64,000 nucleotides of DNA, taken from assembly GCF_001668615.1 (NCBI RefSeq), contig NZ_LZMC01000057.1:144997-208996 (forward strand), read 5' to 3'. This DNA comes from Mycobacterium sp. 1274761.0 (GTDB lineage Bacteria; Actinomycetota; Actinomycetes; Mycobacteriales; Mycobacteriaceae). Within the stretch, counting starts at the first letter, position 1. Each line of letters opens with the position of its first letter. The translations under genes were made by a program, and so were the position numbers. The notes below the pieces were generated by a model. The model worked only from the letters and a program-made list of their open reading frames with translations, was not told where the DNA came from and ran no database searches. Below, piece by piece: positions 8,165-18,692 of the stretch.

Positions 8165-9592
8165 ATGAGATCCGACACGAGGACCGCCGAACAGCAGCCC
8201 GAACTGAAACGGGTGATGGGCCCCGGCCTGCTGCTCCTGTTCGTCGTCGGCGATATCCTCGGCACCGGGGTTTACGCCCTGACCGGTGACGTGGCCGCCG
8301 AAGTCGGTGGCGCAGCGTGGATTCCCTTCCTGGTGGCCTTCCTCATCGCCACCGTCACGGCATTCAGCTACCTGGAGCTGGTCACAAAATACCCGCAGGC
8401 GGCCGGCGCGGCGTTGTATGCGCACAAGGCGTTCGGCATTCAGTTCGTCACGTTCCTGATCGCGTTCGTCGTAATGTGCTCGGGTATCACCTCGGCGTCG
8501 ACGGCCTCGCGGTTCTTCGCGGCCAATTTCTTCGAGGCGTTCCACTTCAGCTGGGGCCCCGGCGGAATCGTCTGCGTCGCACTGCTTTTCATGGCTCTGC
8601 TGGCCGCGGTCAATCTGCGCGGGGTAGGGGAGAGCGTCAAACTCAACGTCGTGCTTACCATCATCGAGATCACGGGCCTGATGCTGGTGATCGTGGTGGG
8701 GCTCTTCGCGTTCACCGGGGGCGGCGACGTCGACTTCTCGCGCGTCGTCGCATTCGAAACCGCCAGCGACAAGAACTGGTTCATGGCAGTCACGACCGCC
8801 ACGTCGCTCGCGTTCTTCGCGATGGTCGGCTTCGAGGACTCGGTGAACATGGCCGAAGAGACGAAAGATCCGGTAAAGACGTTCCCGAAGGTGTTGTTGA
8901 GCGGGTTGTCGATCGCTGGCCTGGTCTATGTAGTGGTCGCCATTGTCGCGGTTGCCCTCGTGCCGATCGGGACGCTGGAGGAAAGCGAGACACCGCTGGT
9001 CGAGGTGGTCAAGGCCGGTGCGCCGGGGCTGCCGATCGAGGACATCCTGCCGTTCATCTCGATGTTCGCCGTCTCCAACACCGCGCTGATCAACATGCTG
9101 ATGGCCAGCCGGCTGATCTACGGGATGTCGCGCCAGCACGTACTGCCGCCGGTGCTGGGCCGCGTACACCCGCGCAGGTTCACGCCGCATGTCGCGATCA
9201 CATTCACCACCCTGATCGCGTTCGGTCTCATCCTGTATGTGACCGCGTTCGCCAACAGCAAGGCGATCTCGCTGTTGGGCGGAACGACGTCGCTGCTGCT
9301 ACTTGCCGTGTTCGCCGTCGTCAACGTCTCGGTGTTGGTGCTGCGGCGCGATGTGATGGCCGAGGGCGGACACTTCAAGACACCGACCGCGTTACCGGTC
9401 ATCGGGTTTCTCGCATCGGTGTATCTCGTCACGCCGCTGTCGGGTCGGCCCGGGCAGCAGTACGTGCTGGCGACGATCCTCATCGCGATCGGCATCGGGC
9501 TGTTCCTGCTGACCCGGCTGATCAACCGTCAGCTCGGAATTCGCGGGGCGGCCATCACCGACCCGACGCATCTGGCCGACGCACCCGATTAG
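8165..9592 (+). CDS. APC superfamily amino acid permease
   Basis: 475 residues with about 12 hydrophobic segments. The first helix holds the APC signature GDILGTGVYALTG (residues about 28-40), the unwound TM1 glycine region that binds the amino-acid backbone. FFAMVGFEDSVNMAEET in the middle matches the conserved TM6 region. It is an inner-membrane amino acid or polyamine importer of unknown specificity. The TetR gene immediately upstream may regulate it. A convergent DUF429 gene begins its stop codon 3 bp later. Confidence 0.92.
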   Translation: MRSDTRTAEQQPELKRVMGPGLLLLFVVGDILGTGVYALTGDVAAEVGGAAWIPFLVAFLIATVTAFSYLELVTKYPQAAGAALYAHKAFGIQFVTFLIAFVVMCSGITSASTASRFFAANFFEAFHFSWGPGGIVCVALLFMALLAAVNLRGVGESVKLNVVLTIIEITGLMLVIVVGLFAFTGGGDVDFSRVVAFETASDKNWFMAVTTATSLAFFAMVGFEDSVNMAEETKDPVKTFPKVLLSGLSIAGLVYVVVAIVAVALVPIGTLEESETPLVEVVKAGAPGLPIEDILPFISMFAVSNTALINMLMASRLIYGMSRQHVLPPVLGRVHPRRFTPHVAITFTTLIAFGLILYVTAFANSKAISLLGGTTSLLLLAVFAVVNVSVLVLRRDVMAEGGHFKTPTALPVIGFLASVYLVTPLSGRPGQQYVLATILIAIGIGLFLLTRLINRQLGIRGAAITDPTHLADAPD

Positions 9593-9594
9593 GT

Positions 9595-10452
9595 CTACAT
9601 CCGGTACAGCCGCTCGCGGATCGTGCGCGCCTCGGCCTGCGCTTGGGCCAGCAGTTCTTCCAGGCGCGAAAGACGTTGATGCAGTTCGTCGGTTGGCGGC
9701 GGCACCACGCGTCGGCGGGGGGTGGCCGACAGGTCCCGCGGAAGGCTGGGGGTGAGGATGTAACCCGTCTCGACGTCGCCGTAGATCGTGACGTCGTCGG
9801 GCCGCTGATCCCAGTACAGCGCGATGTAGGCGCACAGCACCGCGTCGACGGGATCCTCGTCACGGTCGAGCTGCCCCGGTTTGGTGGCGGCCTCCACGCG
9901 CCTGCGCAGCTCAACCCAGGAAACGCTGCGGTTGGCGCGCAGCCGCGGTGTGGCGTCGTCGAGTCCTTCGATGAGCGTCATCAGCTTTAGCAGCTCGCGC
10001 TGGCGGTCACCGAACGGCCCCCGCTTGTACTTCAATATCTTGTCGAGCTCGAACAGCACCACGGTCGCCGGATGCGGATACACCTCGATCGCCCGCCGGC
10101 CCGCGCCCGAGGCGGGATCGATATCGAGGTCCATGGCGGCGGCCAGTCGGGCGGCGCGCGGATTCACAAGTTCGGGCCTCTCGGCGAAGGCCGGCCGAGC
10201 CCCGGCGTCGAACTTCGCGAAGTCGCGGTTGAGGGCCGTCTCGGCCGGGCGGTGCCCGGTCTGATTGTTCACGATCAGCGGAGCGTCGAACGCGACCACG
10301 CAATCGCCGCCGGTGAACGGGGCGATAGCCGCGACGATCTCGTCGTCGTCCCGAGCGGCGCCCACGTGCAGCAGGCGACCGTCGGAGTCGATGGCCGCCA
10401 CACCGGTCTGGTTCTTCTCGCCCCACGCCAGGTCCAATCCAACGAAGTGCAT
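9595..10452 (-). CDS. DUF429 domain protein, predicted RNase-H-like nuclease (Rv0776c-like)
   Basis: 285 residues from ATG 10452. It opens with FVGLDLAWGEKNQTGVAAID, the first strand with the acidic residue of the RNase-H-like DUF429 fold. A later conserved stretch is IEVYPHPATV, and DPVDAVLCAYIA carries further acidic residues. The C-terminal 25 residues form a short Glu/Arg-rich coiled-coil-like helix. The biochemical activity is unproven; family members are predicted nucleases. It is divergent from purB with a 40-bp gap and convergent with the permease. Confidence 0.85.
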   Translation of the reverse strand: MHFVGLDLAWGEKNQTGVAAIDSDGRLLHVGAARDDDEIVAAIAPFTGGDCVVAFDAPLIVNNQTGHRPAETALNRDFAKFDAGARPAFAERPELVNPRAARLAAAMDLDIDPASGAGRRAIEVYPHPATVVLFELDKILKYKRGPFGDRQRELLKLMTLIEGLDDATPRLRANRSVSWVELRRRVEAATKPGQLDRDEDPVDAVLCAYIALYWDQRPDDVTIYGDVETGYILTPSLPRDLSATPRRRVVPPPTDELHQRLSRLEELLAQAQAEARTIRERLYRM

Positions 10453-10478
10453 ACGGCTACCCTGCCCCATCAGGGTCG

Positions 10479-10484
10479 TAAGCT
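10479..10484 (+). promoter_or_regulatory. leaderless-type -10 box of purB
   Basis: TAAGCT, 8 nt upstream of the purB GTG start. Confidence 0.55.
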
Positions 10485-10492
10485 GTGAGGTT

Positions 10493-11911
10493 GTGACGAT
10501 CCCCAACGTGCTGGCCAGCAGGTATGCCAGCGACGAGATGGTGGCGATCTGGTCGCGGGAGGCCAAGATCGTCGGCGAGCGTCGGTTGTGGCTGGCGGTG
10601 CTGCGTGCGCAGGCGTCATTGGGCGTCGACGTCCCCGACGGCGTCATCGACGACTACGAGCGGGTGATCGAGGACGTCGACCTTGCCTCGATCGCCGAGC
10701 GCGAACGGGTGCTGCGCCATGACGTCAAGGCGCGCATCGAAGAGTTCAACGCGCTCGCGGGTCACGAGCACATCCACAAGGGCATGACGAGCCGCGACCT
10801 CACCGAAAACGTTGAGCAGCTGCAGATTCGGCGCTCGCTGGAACTGGTGTTTTCGCACGGGGTGGCCGTGGTGGCGCGGCTGGCCGAGCGCGCGGTCAGC
10901 TACCGCGACCTGGTGATGGCGGGCCGCAGCCACAACGTTGCGGCGCAGGCGACCACGCTGGGCAAGCGGTTCGCGTCGGCGGCCGAGGAAATGCTGGTTG
11001 CGCTGTCGAGGCTGCGTGACCTGATCGACCGGTATCCCCTGCGCGGTATCAAGGGACCGATGGGCACGGCGCAGGACATGCTCGACCTGTTCTCCGGGGA
11101 CACCGCGCGGCTAGCGGAACTGGAGCGGCGGGTCGCGGAGTTCCTCGGCTTCACCGAGATATTCACCAGCGTGGGACAGGTCTATCCGCGCTCGCTCGAC
11201 CACGACGTCATCTCGGCGCTGGTACAGGTCGGCGCGGGGCCGTCGTCGCTGGCCCACACGATCCGGCTGATGGCCGGCCACGAGCTGGTGACCGAGGGCT
11301 TCGCGCCCGGACAGGTCGGATCGTCGGCGATGCCGCACAAGATGAACACGCGATCGTGCGAGCGCGTCAACGGCTTGCAGGTAGTGCTGCGCGGCTACGC
11401 GTCGATGGCCGCCGAACTCGCTGGGGCGCAATGGAACGAGGGCGACGTGTTCTGCTCGGTGGTACGCCGCGTCGCGCTGCCCGACGCGTTCTTCGCGATC
11501 GACGGGCAGACCGAAACCTTCCTGACAGTCCTCGACGAGTTCGGCGCCTATCCGGCCGTGATCCAGCGTGAACTCGACCGTTACCTGCCGTTCCTGGCGA
11601 CGACCCGCATTCTGATCGCGGCGGTGCGCGCCGGCATGGGCCGCGAGGCGGCGCACGAAGTCATAAAGGAGAACGCGGTCGCGGTGGCTCTGGCGATGCG
11701 CGAAAAGGGTGCCGAGCCCGACCTTCTGGACCGGTTGGCCGCCGACCGCCGTCTGCCGCTGGACCGGGCTGCTTTGGATGCGGCGCTGGCCGACAGGCAG
11801 GCGTTCACCGGTGCGGCGGGCAGCCAGCTCGACGCGGTCGTCGCGGCGGTGGACGAACTGGTCAGCCGCTATCCCGAGGCGGCCAAGTACACTTCGGGCG
11901 CGATCCTGTGA
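10493..11911 (+). CDS. purB: adenylosuccinate lyase
   Basis: 472 residues. It cleaves SAICAR to AICAR and adenylosuccinate to AMP, steps 8 and 12 of AMP synthesis. Family landmarks are the [11 protein letters not shown] segment, the [19 protein letters not shown] region with the catalytic His, and the fumarase-superfamily signature [11 protein letters not shown] (about residues 275-285). GTG 10493 begins the conserved [14 protein letters not shown]-terminus. Its stop overlaps the P450 start by 4 bp (GTGA), so purB and the CYP126 homologue form one transcript, as in M. tuberculosis (from memory). Confidence 0.98.
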   Translation: MTIPNVLASRYASDEMVAIWSREAKIVGERRLWLAVLRAQASLGVDVPDGVIDDYERVIEDVDLASIAERERVLRHDVKARIEEFNALAGHEHIHKGMTSRDLTENVEQLQIRRSLELVFSHGVAVVARLAERAVSYRDLVMAGRSHNVAAQATTLGKRFASAAEEMLVALSRLRDLIDRYPLRGIKGPMGTAQDMLDLFSGDTARLAELERRVAEFLGFTEIFTSVGQVYPRSLDHDVISALVQVGAGPSSLAHTIRLMAGHELVTEGFAPGQVGSSAMPHKMNTRSCERVNGLQVVLRGYASMAAELAGAQWNEGDVFCSVVRRVALPDAFFAIDGQTETFLTVLDEFGAYPAVIQRELDRYLPFLATTRILIAAVRAGMGREAAHEVIKENAVAVALAMREKGAEPDLLDRLAADRRLPLDRAALDAALADRQAFTGAAGSQLDAVVAAVDELVSRYPEAAKYTSGAIL

Positions 11912-13140
11912 CGGTGGCGGCGTCCCTGGCCCGGATCGACTTGACCGATCTGGACAATTTCGCCGCAGGCTTTCCGCATCACCTGTTCGAGGTACACCGC
12001 CGCGAGGCGCCGGTGTACTGGCACTCGGCTACCGAGAACACGCCTGACGGCGAGGGCTTCTGGTCGGTGGCCACCTACGCGGAAACGCTTGCGGTGCTGC
12101 GTGATCCTGAAACATACTCGTCGGTGACGGGCGGGACGCGGCCGTACGGTGGCACGCTGCTGCAGGACCTTTCCATCGCGGGCCAGGTGCTCAACATGAT
12201 GGACGACCCGCGGCATTCACAGATCCGGCGGCTGGTGAGTTCCGGGCTGACGCCGCGGATGATCCGGCGCGTCGAAGACGATCTGCGCTCGCGTGCGCGT
12301 CGCCTGCTGGACGATGTGACGCCGGGTGTGCCGTTCGATTTCCTGGTGGAGGTCGCCGCCGAGTTGCCGATGCAGATGATCTGCATCCTGCTGGGAGTCC
12401 CTGAATCCGAACGGCATTGGCTGTTCGAGGCCATCGAGCCCCAGTTCGATTTCGGTAGGGCCCGTAGAGCGTCGGTCGGTCAGCTGACCCCCGAGGAGGC
12501 CGGCACCCGGATGTACACCTACGGCCAGTCGCTGATCGCCGCGAAGAGGGCGTCACCGACCGACGACATGCTGTCGGTGGTTGCGAATGCCGAACTGGAT
12601 TCCGAGGGACTATCGGATCTCGAGCTTTACCTGTTCTTCAGCCTCTTGTTCAGCGCGGGTGCGGAGACGACGCGAAATGCCGTGGCGGGCGGGCTACTTG
12701 CGCTGGCCGAGCATCCATACCAATTCGAGTTGTTGCGGGCGAATATGTCGCTGTTGCCGACGGCCGTCGAGGAAATGGTGCGCTGGACGTCGCCGTCTCC
12801 GTCGAAGCGCCGCACCGCAACCCGCGACGTCGAGCTGGGCGGCCGTGTCATCGAGGCGGGTCAGAAGGTGCAGATCTGGGAGGGTTCGGCGAACCGGGAT
12901 CCGCTGGCGTTCGACCGGCCTGACGAGTTCGACATCACCCGCAAGCCGAATCCTCACTTGGGTTTTGGGCAGGGCATTCACTACTGCCTCGGCGCCAACC
13001 TCGCCCGGCTGGAACTTCGGGTGCTCTTCGAAGAGCTGCTCGGCAGGTTCTCGTCGGTGCGGGTGACCAAACCGGTGGAATGGACACGCAGCAACCGGCA
13101 CACCGGAATTCGTCACCTCGTCGTCGAACTGGACGCGTGA
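11908..13140 (+). CDS. cytochrome P450 CYP126 homologue
   Basis: 410 residues. P450 landmarks are the I-helix SAGAETTRN (about 250-258), the ExxR in EEMVRW, and the haem loop [10 protein letters not shown] (Cys at about residue 363). Its position directly after purB with a 4-bp GTGA overlap matches cyp126 in M. tuberculosis (from memory); the physiological substrate of that enzyme is not settled, as far as I know. A purine-linked role cannot be inferred from operon structure alone. It overlaps the next, TehA-like gene by another GTGA, so three consecutive genes are coupled. Confidence 0.92.
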   Translation: MTVAASLARIDLTDLDNFAAGFPHHLFEVHRREAPVYWHSATENTPDGEGFWSVATYAETLAVLRDPETYSSVTGGTRPYGGTLLQDLSIAGQVLNMMDDPRHSQIRRLVSSGLTPRMIRRVEDDLRSRARRLLDDVTPGVPFDFLVEVAAELPMQMICILLGVPESERHWLFEAIEPQFDFGRARRASVGQLTPEEAGTRMYTYGQSLIAAKRASPTDDMLSVVANAELDSEGLSDLELYLFFSLLFSAGAETTRNAVAGGLLALAEHPYQFELLRANMSLLPTAVEEMVRWTSPSPSKRRTATRDVELGGRVIEAGQKVQIWEGSANRDPLAFDRPDEFDITRKPNPHLGFGQGIHYCLGANLARLELRVLFEELLGRFSSVRVTKPVEWTRSNRHTGIRHLVVELDA

Positions 13141-14060
13141 GACCAGACGGCTTCGCAGCGGTCATGGCGACCGGCATCGTGTCGATTGCTGCGGCAGATC
13201 ATGGTTTCGGCCGGTTGAGCTTCGCGCTGGCGGTGATTGGCGTCGTCGGGTTGGCGGTGCTGGTGGTGCTGTGCGCAGGGACATGGCGGCGCGAGTCGTG
13301 GAGCTTGCGCGATGTAGACACTGCCGTCGGACTGCTGACGTACGTGGCGGCGTGCTGCGTGCTGGCAGCGCGCTTCAGTGAGTACCGCTGGATCGTTCTG
13401 GTGCTGGGAGGCCTGGCGCTGCAGGGATGGGTGTCGTTGCTGCCGTTCGTGGTTCGCGGATTGTGGCGGCTGCGCTGGGTCGGCCTGCGGAATCATGCTC
13501 GCGGCGCGTGGCAGCTGGTCAGCGTGTCGACGTCGGGATTGGTGATCGTGTTCGTCGCGGGCGGCAACGTGTTCTGGCCGTTCGTATTGTGGCCGCTGGC
13601 GCTGTGTTGCTACGTGGCGGTGGCTGCGCTGGTGGGCTGGCGGGCGGCGGCCGATCCGTCGGCTCGGCGAAATGTGCCCGCCGACCACTGGATCCTGATG
13701 GGTGGAACGGCAATCGCGGCGCTGGCGGGCGAGCATCTCCATGCCGCGCTGTATCCGGGACCGATCGCCGACGCGGTGCGCGCGGTGACGATCGTGACGT
13801 GGGTGGCCGCGACCGTGCAGATCGTGCCGTTGGTGATCGTGGGATGGCGTGCAGTGATCGCGTGGCCCGCGGTGTTCCCGCTGGGCATGTACGGCGCTGC
13901 GACGCATGCGATCGCTCAGGAGACGGGTTGGCGCGTGCTGCCGCAGGTGTCGTTGGCCTTCACGTGGATCGCTCTGGCGCTCTGGACCGTCACCCTCTTG
14001 CGATTTGGGCGTGAAAACCCGCGCCGGCCGCGGGAAATCACGCCCCAATCGCACGCTTGA
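13137..14060 (+). CDS. TehA/SLAC1-family membrane transporter (tellurite-resistance/dicarboxylate type)
   Basis: 307 residues with about ten hydrophobic helices. The N-terminal [20 protein letters not shown] is the TDT/SLAC1 family signature. These proteins are anion channels or C4-dicarboxylate/tellurite transporters of the inner membrane; which ion is moved here is unknown. The GTG at 13137 overlaps the P450 stop by 4 bp, favouring coupling over a longer start inside the P450 gene. The last 20 codons run through a 53-bp palindrome (14000-14052) shared with the 3' end of the convergent DUF559 gene, so the C-terminus is partly repeat-encoded. Confidence 0.85.
   Translation: MRPDGFAAVMATGIVSIAAADHGFGRLSFALAVIGVVGLAVLVVLCAGTWRRESWSLRDVDTAVGLLTYVAACCVLAARFSEYRWIVLVLGGLALQGWVSLLPFVVRGLWRLRWVGLRNHARGAWQLVSVSTSGLVIVFVAGGNVFWPFVLWPLALCCYVAVAALVGWRAAADPSARRNVPADHWILMGGTAIAALAGEHLHAALYPGPIADAVRAVTIVTWVAATVQIVPLVIVGWRAVIAWPAVFPLGMYGAATHAIAQETGWRVLPQVSLAFTWIALALWTVTLLRFGRENPRRPREITPQSHA
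14000..14052. repeat. palindromic element copy 1 (24-bp arms, 5-bp loop)
   Basis: The left arm 14000-14023 and right arm 14029-14052 are complementary apart from a symmetrical AAA/AAA bulge and one mismatch. The loop is CCGGC. It ends both convergent genes and could act as a bidirectional terminator. A second copy lies at 14941-14990. Confidence 0.9.
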
Positions 14061-14894
14061 TCTCGGCGATGACGCGCTCGCGGTACTCCATGAGGTCAAG
14101 CCAGGTGAACCGCAGCACTTGCCAGCCGGCCAAGGCGATCGCGTTCTGGCGCTGGCGGTCGTGGTGGAAGTCCTCGCTGTCGCTGTGGAAGGCGAAGCCG
14201 TCGACCTCAATGGCGACCTTGTGTTCCGGGAAGCCGATGTCGACGCGGTAACCGGCGACCGGATAGTTGGCTTTCCAACCGGTGATCTTGTTCGCTCTGA
14301 GCAGCCTGAGCAGTAATCGCTCGGCTTCGGAGTGGGCGTTGTCCTGTGCGGCGTGCAGAAGTCGGCGCGCGGCCGGCGAGCCATGACGTCCCGTGTTTCG
14401 CAGATGTGCACTCCACAGCGCCCGCAATTCCACGTGGTGCTGCAAGGCAGCGTCCATGATCTTCGCGCCGCCGCGCTGTCGCACCGCCGCCTCGACGACC
14501 GTCAGGGCGAGCTTCGTGACGCGCAGACCCGATCGCTCTTCGACGTCAACCGGTTTGAGATCTCGTCGTCTGACTCTGGAGCCTTGATGGCATCGCCCGT
14601 TGCTTGCTCTCGGCACAGTGACCTCGACGATCCGCGGTGCGAACTTCGTCAGGTTATGCCACCACGCTGCCGTCAGACCGCTGGCAGCCGCTCGAACGCC
14701 GTAACTCCAGACCGCGACGCGAACACGAGCGGCATCGGCATACGGCCGGTCGTTGACGAAGTACACGCCGGCCCATATCGGACCCAGTATCCGGAGTGCA
14801 CCCGCCGCGATACGGCGTCTTCGCTGAGACCTGCAGTCCGGGCCTGGGCGAGGGTGATGACACCGTCGTGCCGGCGCAAATAGTAGTCGAGCAT
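14038..14894 (-). pseudogene. frameshifted AbiEi-like wHTH + DUF559 endonuclease-fold protein
   Basis: The N-terminal part (from ATG 14894) reads as an AbiEi-type winged helix: LDYYLRRHDGVITLAQARTA, then GYWVRYGP. The expected continuation GVYFVNDRPY is found only in another frame, from about 14766. Inserting one G near 14772 would join them into a roughly 285-residue protein. The C-terminal part has the DUF559/Vsr-like nuclease core (YRVDIGFPEHKVAIEVDG) with its acidic residues intact. Either the gene is recently broken or this is a one-base assembly error. Related proteins are common in mycobacteria and may belong to toxin-antitoxin or restriction-like systems. It is bracketed by two copies of a palindromic element. 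Confidence 0.8.
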
Positions 14895-14940
14895 GCCGGA
14901 ATTGACGCGTCGCGGCCCGTCACGGGTTCCAACGCGCGTG

Positions 14941-14990
14941 AATTGGGCGTGAAAACCCGCGATCAGCGCGGGAAATCACGCCGAAATCGC
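14941..14990. repeat. palindromic element copy 2
   Basis: Same arms as the 14000-14052 copy (left 14941-14961, right 14967-14990) but a different loop, ATCAG. It lies 3 bp beyond the stop of the minus-strand membrane protein gene, whose transcript it may terminate, and upstream of the DUF559 gene start. Confidence 0.9.
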
Positions 14991-14993
14991 CTG

Positions 14994-15617
14994 TTAGGGG
15001 CTGTGGCGGCGTGCGACGCCTGCGGCCCGCAGCTCCAACGCTGCCAGGCCGCTGATCGCGGCGGCATCCTCGCGGCGCCACGCTCCGACGGGGTCAGCGT
15101 TGATCGCCGCCAGCTTGGCCAGCGGCCGGTTGGCCAGCGCCCGCAGCGCCAGCAGCTGTTCGCCCGCGGGTGTCCTCGCCAGCGTCAGCGCCACCCACTT
15201 GCGCCGGAAGAAGCGCCACCGCAGCACCAGCCAGGGCATCGCGATCGCCAGAATCGGCGGCGCCGCGACCGCGAGCGCCAGCAGCCACGCCAACCACGTC
15301 GCGGTCGTGTTCAGCTGGTGGCCGGCGCCGGCGATGTCGTGGGCGAAACCGCCCGCCGCGGTCAGCGGGCTGCTCAGCGCGTCGCCGATCAGCGGCACCT
15401 TGCCCGCGTTGTCGCCGGCGTGGTCGAGGTTGCCTGCGATGCCGTTGGCGCCGTTCTCCACGTCGCTGCCGAAATCGGCGATGGCCGCGACGGCCGAGTG
15501 CACCGCCGCCCCGACCACCACCCAGATGGCGGTCCACAGCGCGATCACGATGTCGCTGACCAGTTGTCCCAGCAGCCGCGCGGGCGTGGTGGCATACGGC
15601 ACGTACCTCGATGTCAT
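14994..15617 (-). CDS. conserved mycobacterial membrane protein (Rv0779c-like)
   Basis: 207 residues from ATG. There are two clear hydrophobic helices, at about residues 14-45 (VSDIVIALWTAIWVVVGAAV) and about 106-135 (ATWLAWLLALAVAAPPILAI). Between them is a loop of about 60 residues rich in Gly, Asp and Asn that should face the periplasm or outside. The C-terminal 70 residues are basic and Ala-rich and probably cytoplasmic. I recognise no enzymatic motif. It is divergent from purC with a 40-bp gap; the same arrangement occurs in M. tuberculosis (from memory). Function unknown. Confidence 0.82.
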   Translation of the reverse strand: MTSRYVPYATTPARLLGQLVSDIVIALWTAIWVVVGAAVHSAVAAIADFGSDVENGANGIAGNLDHAGDNAGKVPLIGDALSSPLTAAGGFAHDIAGAGHQLNTTATWLAWLLALAVAAPPILAIAMPWLVLRWRFFRRKWVALTLARTPAGEQLLALRALANRPLAKLAAINADPVGAWRREDAAAISGLAALELRAAGVARRHSP

Positions 15618-15645
15618 GCGATCGATCCCAGCACAGATCGACCGT

Positions 15646-15651
15646 TAGGCT
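15646..15651 (+). promoter_or_regulatory. leaderless-type -10 box of purC
   Basis: TAGGCT, 6 nt upstream of the purC ATG. Confidence 0.55.
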
Positions 15652-15657
15652 GGCCCG

Positions 15658-16551
15658 ATGCGCCCAGCTCTATCCGACTACGAGCATCTGGCCAGCGGCA
15701 AGGTGCGCGAGCTCTACCGCATCGACGACGAGCACCTGCTCTTCGTCGCCAGCGACCGCATCTCGGCGTTCGACTACATCCTCGACAACGAGATCGGTGA
15801 CAAGGGCCGCATCCTGACCGCGATGAGCGTGTTCTTCTTCGACTACGTCAAGACGCCCAACCATCTTGCGGGTCCACCCGACGACCCGCGTATTCCCGAC
15901 GAGGTGCTCGGCCGCGCGCTGGTAGTGCGCAAGCTCGAGATGATTCCGGTCGAATGTGTGGCCCGCGGCTACCTGACCGGTTCCGGGCTGCTGGACTACC
16001 AGAAAACCGGAGAGGTCAGCGGCATCGCGCTGCCGCCCGGACTGACCGAAGCCAGCAAGTTCGACTTCCCGCTGTTCACGCCCGCCACCAAGGCCGAACT
16101 CGGCGAGCACGACGAGAACATTTCGTTCGCCGACGTGATCGAGGCCGTCGGGGCCGAACGCGCCAACCAGTTGCGCGATCTCACCCTGCAGACCTACACA
16201 CGTGCCGCCGACCACGCGCTGACGAAGGGAATCATCATCGCCGACACCAAGTTCGAGTTCGGCATCGACGACCGCGGCGAACTGGTCCTCGCCGACGAGG
16301 TGTTCACGCCCGACTCGTCGCGCTACTGGGCCGTCGACACATACCAAGAAGGCGTCGTGCAGCCCAGCTTCGACAAGCAGTTCGTCCGTAATTGGCTGCT
16401 GAGCCCCGAATCGGGCTGGGACCGCGACGGCGACGCCCCGCCACCTCCGCTGCCGCCGACCATCGTGGACGCCACCCGCGAGCGTTACATCGATGCCTAC
16501 GAGCGCATTTCGGGACTGAGCTTCGCCGACTGGATCGGACCCACCGCATGA
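15658..16551 (+). CDS. purC: phosphoribosylaminoimidazole-succinocarboxamide synthase (SAICAR synthetase)
   Basis: 297 residues. It condenses CAIR with aspartate using ATP, step 7 of purine synthesis. Landmarks are the N-terminal [23 protein letters not shown]-binding strands, the [20 protein letters not shown] signature and the metal/substrate segment [13 protein letters not shown] 15658 matches the conserved N-terminus. The stop overlaps the ptrB start (ATGA), making purC-ptrB one transcription unit. Confidence 0.98.
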   Translation: MRPALSDYEHLASGKVRELYRIDDEHLLFVASDRISAFDYILDNEIGDKGRILTAMSVFFFDYVKTPNHLAGPPDDPRIPDEVLGRALVVRKLEMIPVECVARGYLTGSGLLDYQKTGEVSGIALPPGLTEASKFDFPLFTPATKAELGEHDENISFADVIEAVGAERANQLRDLTLQTYTRAADHALTKGIIIADTKFEFGIDDRGELVLADEVFTPDSSRYWAVDTYQEGVVQPSFDKQFVRNWLLSPESGWDRDGDAPPPPLPPTIVDATRERYIDAYERISGLSFADWIGPTA

Positions 16552-18692
16552 GCCAGACTCCGGTTCCTCCCGTCGCGAAACGGGTTGAGCACCGCCGCGA
16601 GCATCACGGCGACGTCTTCGTCGACCACTACGAGTGGCTGCGCGACAAATCCGATCCCGAGGTAATCGAATACCTGAAAGCGGAGAACACCTACACCGAA
16701 CAGGTCACCGAGCACCTGGCCCCGTTGCGCCAGAAGATCTTCGACGAGATCAAGGCCCGCACCAAGGAAACCGATCTGTCGGTACCGATCCGCCGCAACG
16801 AGTGGTGGTACTACACCCGCAGCTTCGAGGGCAAGCAGTACAGCGTGCACTGCCGTTGTCCGATAACGCACCCCGACGACTGGATGCCGCCGCAGTTCGA
16901 CGAGCACACCGACATCCCAGGCGAGCAGGTGCTGCTCGACGAGAACGTGCTGGCCGAGGGCCACGACTACTTCGCTCTGGGCGCTGCCACGGTAAGCGTC
17001 GACGCCCACACCCTGGCATATTCCGTGGACACCCGCGGCGATGAGCGATACACGTTGCGGTTCAAGGACCTACGGACCGGGCAGCTCTACGACGACGAGA
17101 TCGTCGGGATCGGCGCAGGGGCGACCTGGGCCGCCGACAACCGGACCGTCTACTACACAACCGTCGACGACGCGTGGCGCCCGGACACAGTCTGGCGGCA
17201 CCGGGTCGGCGCCGGCCTGCCCGCCGAGAAGGTCTATCACGAGCCCGACGAGAAGTTCTGGCTCGCGATCGGACGCACCCGCAGCGACAAGTACATCATC
17301 ATCGCCGCGGGCAGCGCGGTGACCTCAGAGATCCGCTACGCCGACGCCACCGACGGCTCAGCCGAGTTCGTGCCGGTGTGGCCGCGCCGCGACCTCGTCG
17401 AGTACTCCGTCGAGCACGCCGTCGTCGGTGGCGAAGACCGTTTCCTCATCCTGCACAACGATGGCGCCGAGAACTTCACCCTTGTCGAGGCGCCGGTGTC
17501 CGATCCGACATCGACGCGCACGCTGATCGAGCATCGCGACGACGTCCGGCTCGACGCCGTCGACGCGTTTGCCGGCCACATCGTGGTCAGCTACCGCAGC
17601 GAGGCGCTGCCGCGCATCCAGCTGTGGCCGCTGTACCCCGATGGGCAGTACGGCCGCCCGGAGGATTTCACCTTCGAGTCCGAGCTGATGTCGGCGGGGC
17701 TGAGCGGAAACCCGAACTGGGATTCGCCCAAACTGCGCATCGGCGCAACGTCTTTCGTGATCCCCGTCCGCATCTACGACGTCGACTTGGCCACCGGTGA
17801 GCGCACACTGTTGCGCGAACAGCCGGTGCTCGGCGACTACCGCCCTGAGGACTACGTCGAGCGGCGCGACTGGGCAACGGCAGCCGACGGCGCGCGGGTT
17901 CCGGTGTCGATCATCCATCGCGTCGGACTGCAATATCCCGCCCCGACCCTGCTCTACGGCTACGGCGCCTACGAGTCCTGCGAGGACCCACGGTTTTCGA
18001 TCGCGCGGCTGTCGCTGCTCGACCGCGGCATGGTGTTCGCCATCGCTCACGTCCGCGGCGGCGGCGAACTCGGCAGGCCGTGGTACGAGCACGGCAAGAT
18101 GCTGGAGAAGAAGAACACCTTCACCGACTTCATCGCCGTCGCAGCGCATCTCATCAACACCGACATCACCCGACCCGAAAATCTCGTCGCGCTTGGCGGC
18201 AGCGCGGGGGGTCTGTTGATCGGCGCCGTGGCCAACATGGCCCCCCATCTGTTCGCGGGTTTCCTGGCCCAGGTGCCGTTCGTCGATGCGTTGACGACGA
18301 TCCTCGACCCGTCGCTTCCCCTCACGGTCACCGAGTGGGACGAGTGGGGAAACCCACTGGCCGACGAGGAGGTCTACCACTACATGAAGTCCTATTCGCC
18401 GTATGAGAACGTCACCGCCCAGGACTATCCGCCGATACTGGCGATGACGTCTCTCAATGACACCCGGGTGTACTACGTGGAGCCGGCGAAATGGGTTGCC
18501 GCACTGCGGCATACCAAGACCGACGCCCACCCGTTGCTGTTGAAGACCGAGATGAGCGCCGGCCATGGCGGCATCAGCGGTCGATACGAGCGCTGGAAAG
18601 AGGCGGCGTTCCAGTACGCCTGGCTACTGCATACCGCCAAGGCCAACCACGAGGGCGGCGCCTACGAAGACGACCTGCTCGACCGTGCGTAG
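16548..18692 (+). CDS. ptrB: oligopeptidase B (prolyl oligopeptidase family S9A), uninterrupted
   Basis: 714 residues from the ATG that overlaps the purC stop. An N-terminal seven-bladed propeller is followed by a C-terminal alpha/beta-hydrolase domain. The nucleophile Ser552 lies in GGSAGG and the catalytic His673 in [10 protein letters not shown], with EWDEWGNP upstream typical of oligopeptidase B. The enzyme cleaves peptides after Arg/Lys. It is probably cytosolic, since I see no signal peptide. In M. tuberculosis the gene is split into ptrBa and ptrBb (from memory); here it is one intact frame. The 3' end overlaps the convergent DoxX-like gene by 69 bp. Confidence 0.95.
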   Translation: MSQTPVPPVAKRVEHRREHHGDVFVDHYEWLRDKSDPEVIEYLKAENTYTEQVTEHLAPLRQKIFDEIKARTKETDLSVPIRRNEWWYYTRSFEGKQYSVHCRCPITHPDDWMPPQFDEHTDIPGEQVLLDENVLAEGHDYFALGAATVSVDAHTLAYSVDTRGDERYTLRFKDLRTGQLYDDEIVGIGAGATWAADNRTVYYTTVDDAWRPDTVWRHRVGAGLPAEKVYHEPDEKFWLAIGRTRSDKYIIIAAGSAVTSEIRYADATDGSAEFVPVWPRRDLVEYSVEHAVVGGEDRFLILHNDGAENFTLVEAPVSDPTSTRTLIEHRDDVRLDAVDAFAGHIVVSYRSEALPRIQLWPLYPDGQYGRPEDFTFESELMSAGLSGNPNWDSPKLRIGATSFVIPVRIYDVDLATGERTLLREQPVLGDYRPEDYVERRDWATAADGARVPVSIIHRVGLQYPAPTLLYGYGAYESCEDPRFSIARLSLLDRGMVFAIAHVRGGGELGRPWYEHGKMLEKKNTFTDFIAVAAHLINTDITRPENLVALGGSAGGLLIGAVANMAPHLFAGFLAQVPFVDALTTILDPSLPLTVTEWDEWGNPLADEEVYHYMKSYSPYENVTAQDYPPILAMTSLNDTRVYYVEPAKWVAALRHTKTDAHPLLLKTEMSAGHGGISGRYERWKEAAFQYAWLLHTAKANHEGGAYEDDLLDRA

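Noticed and set aside
7655..9190. 511-codon minus-strand frame opposite the TetR and permease genes
   Set aside because: Antisense shadow: His/Arg/Asp/Gln-rich with no motif, while the plus strand has two clear families.
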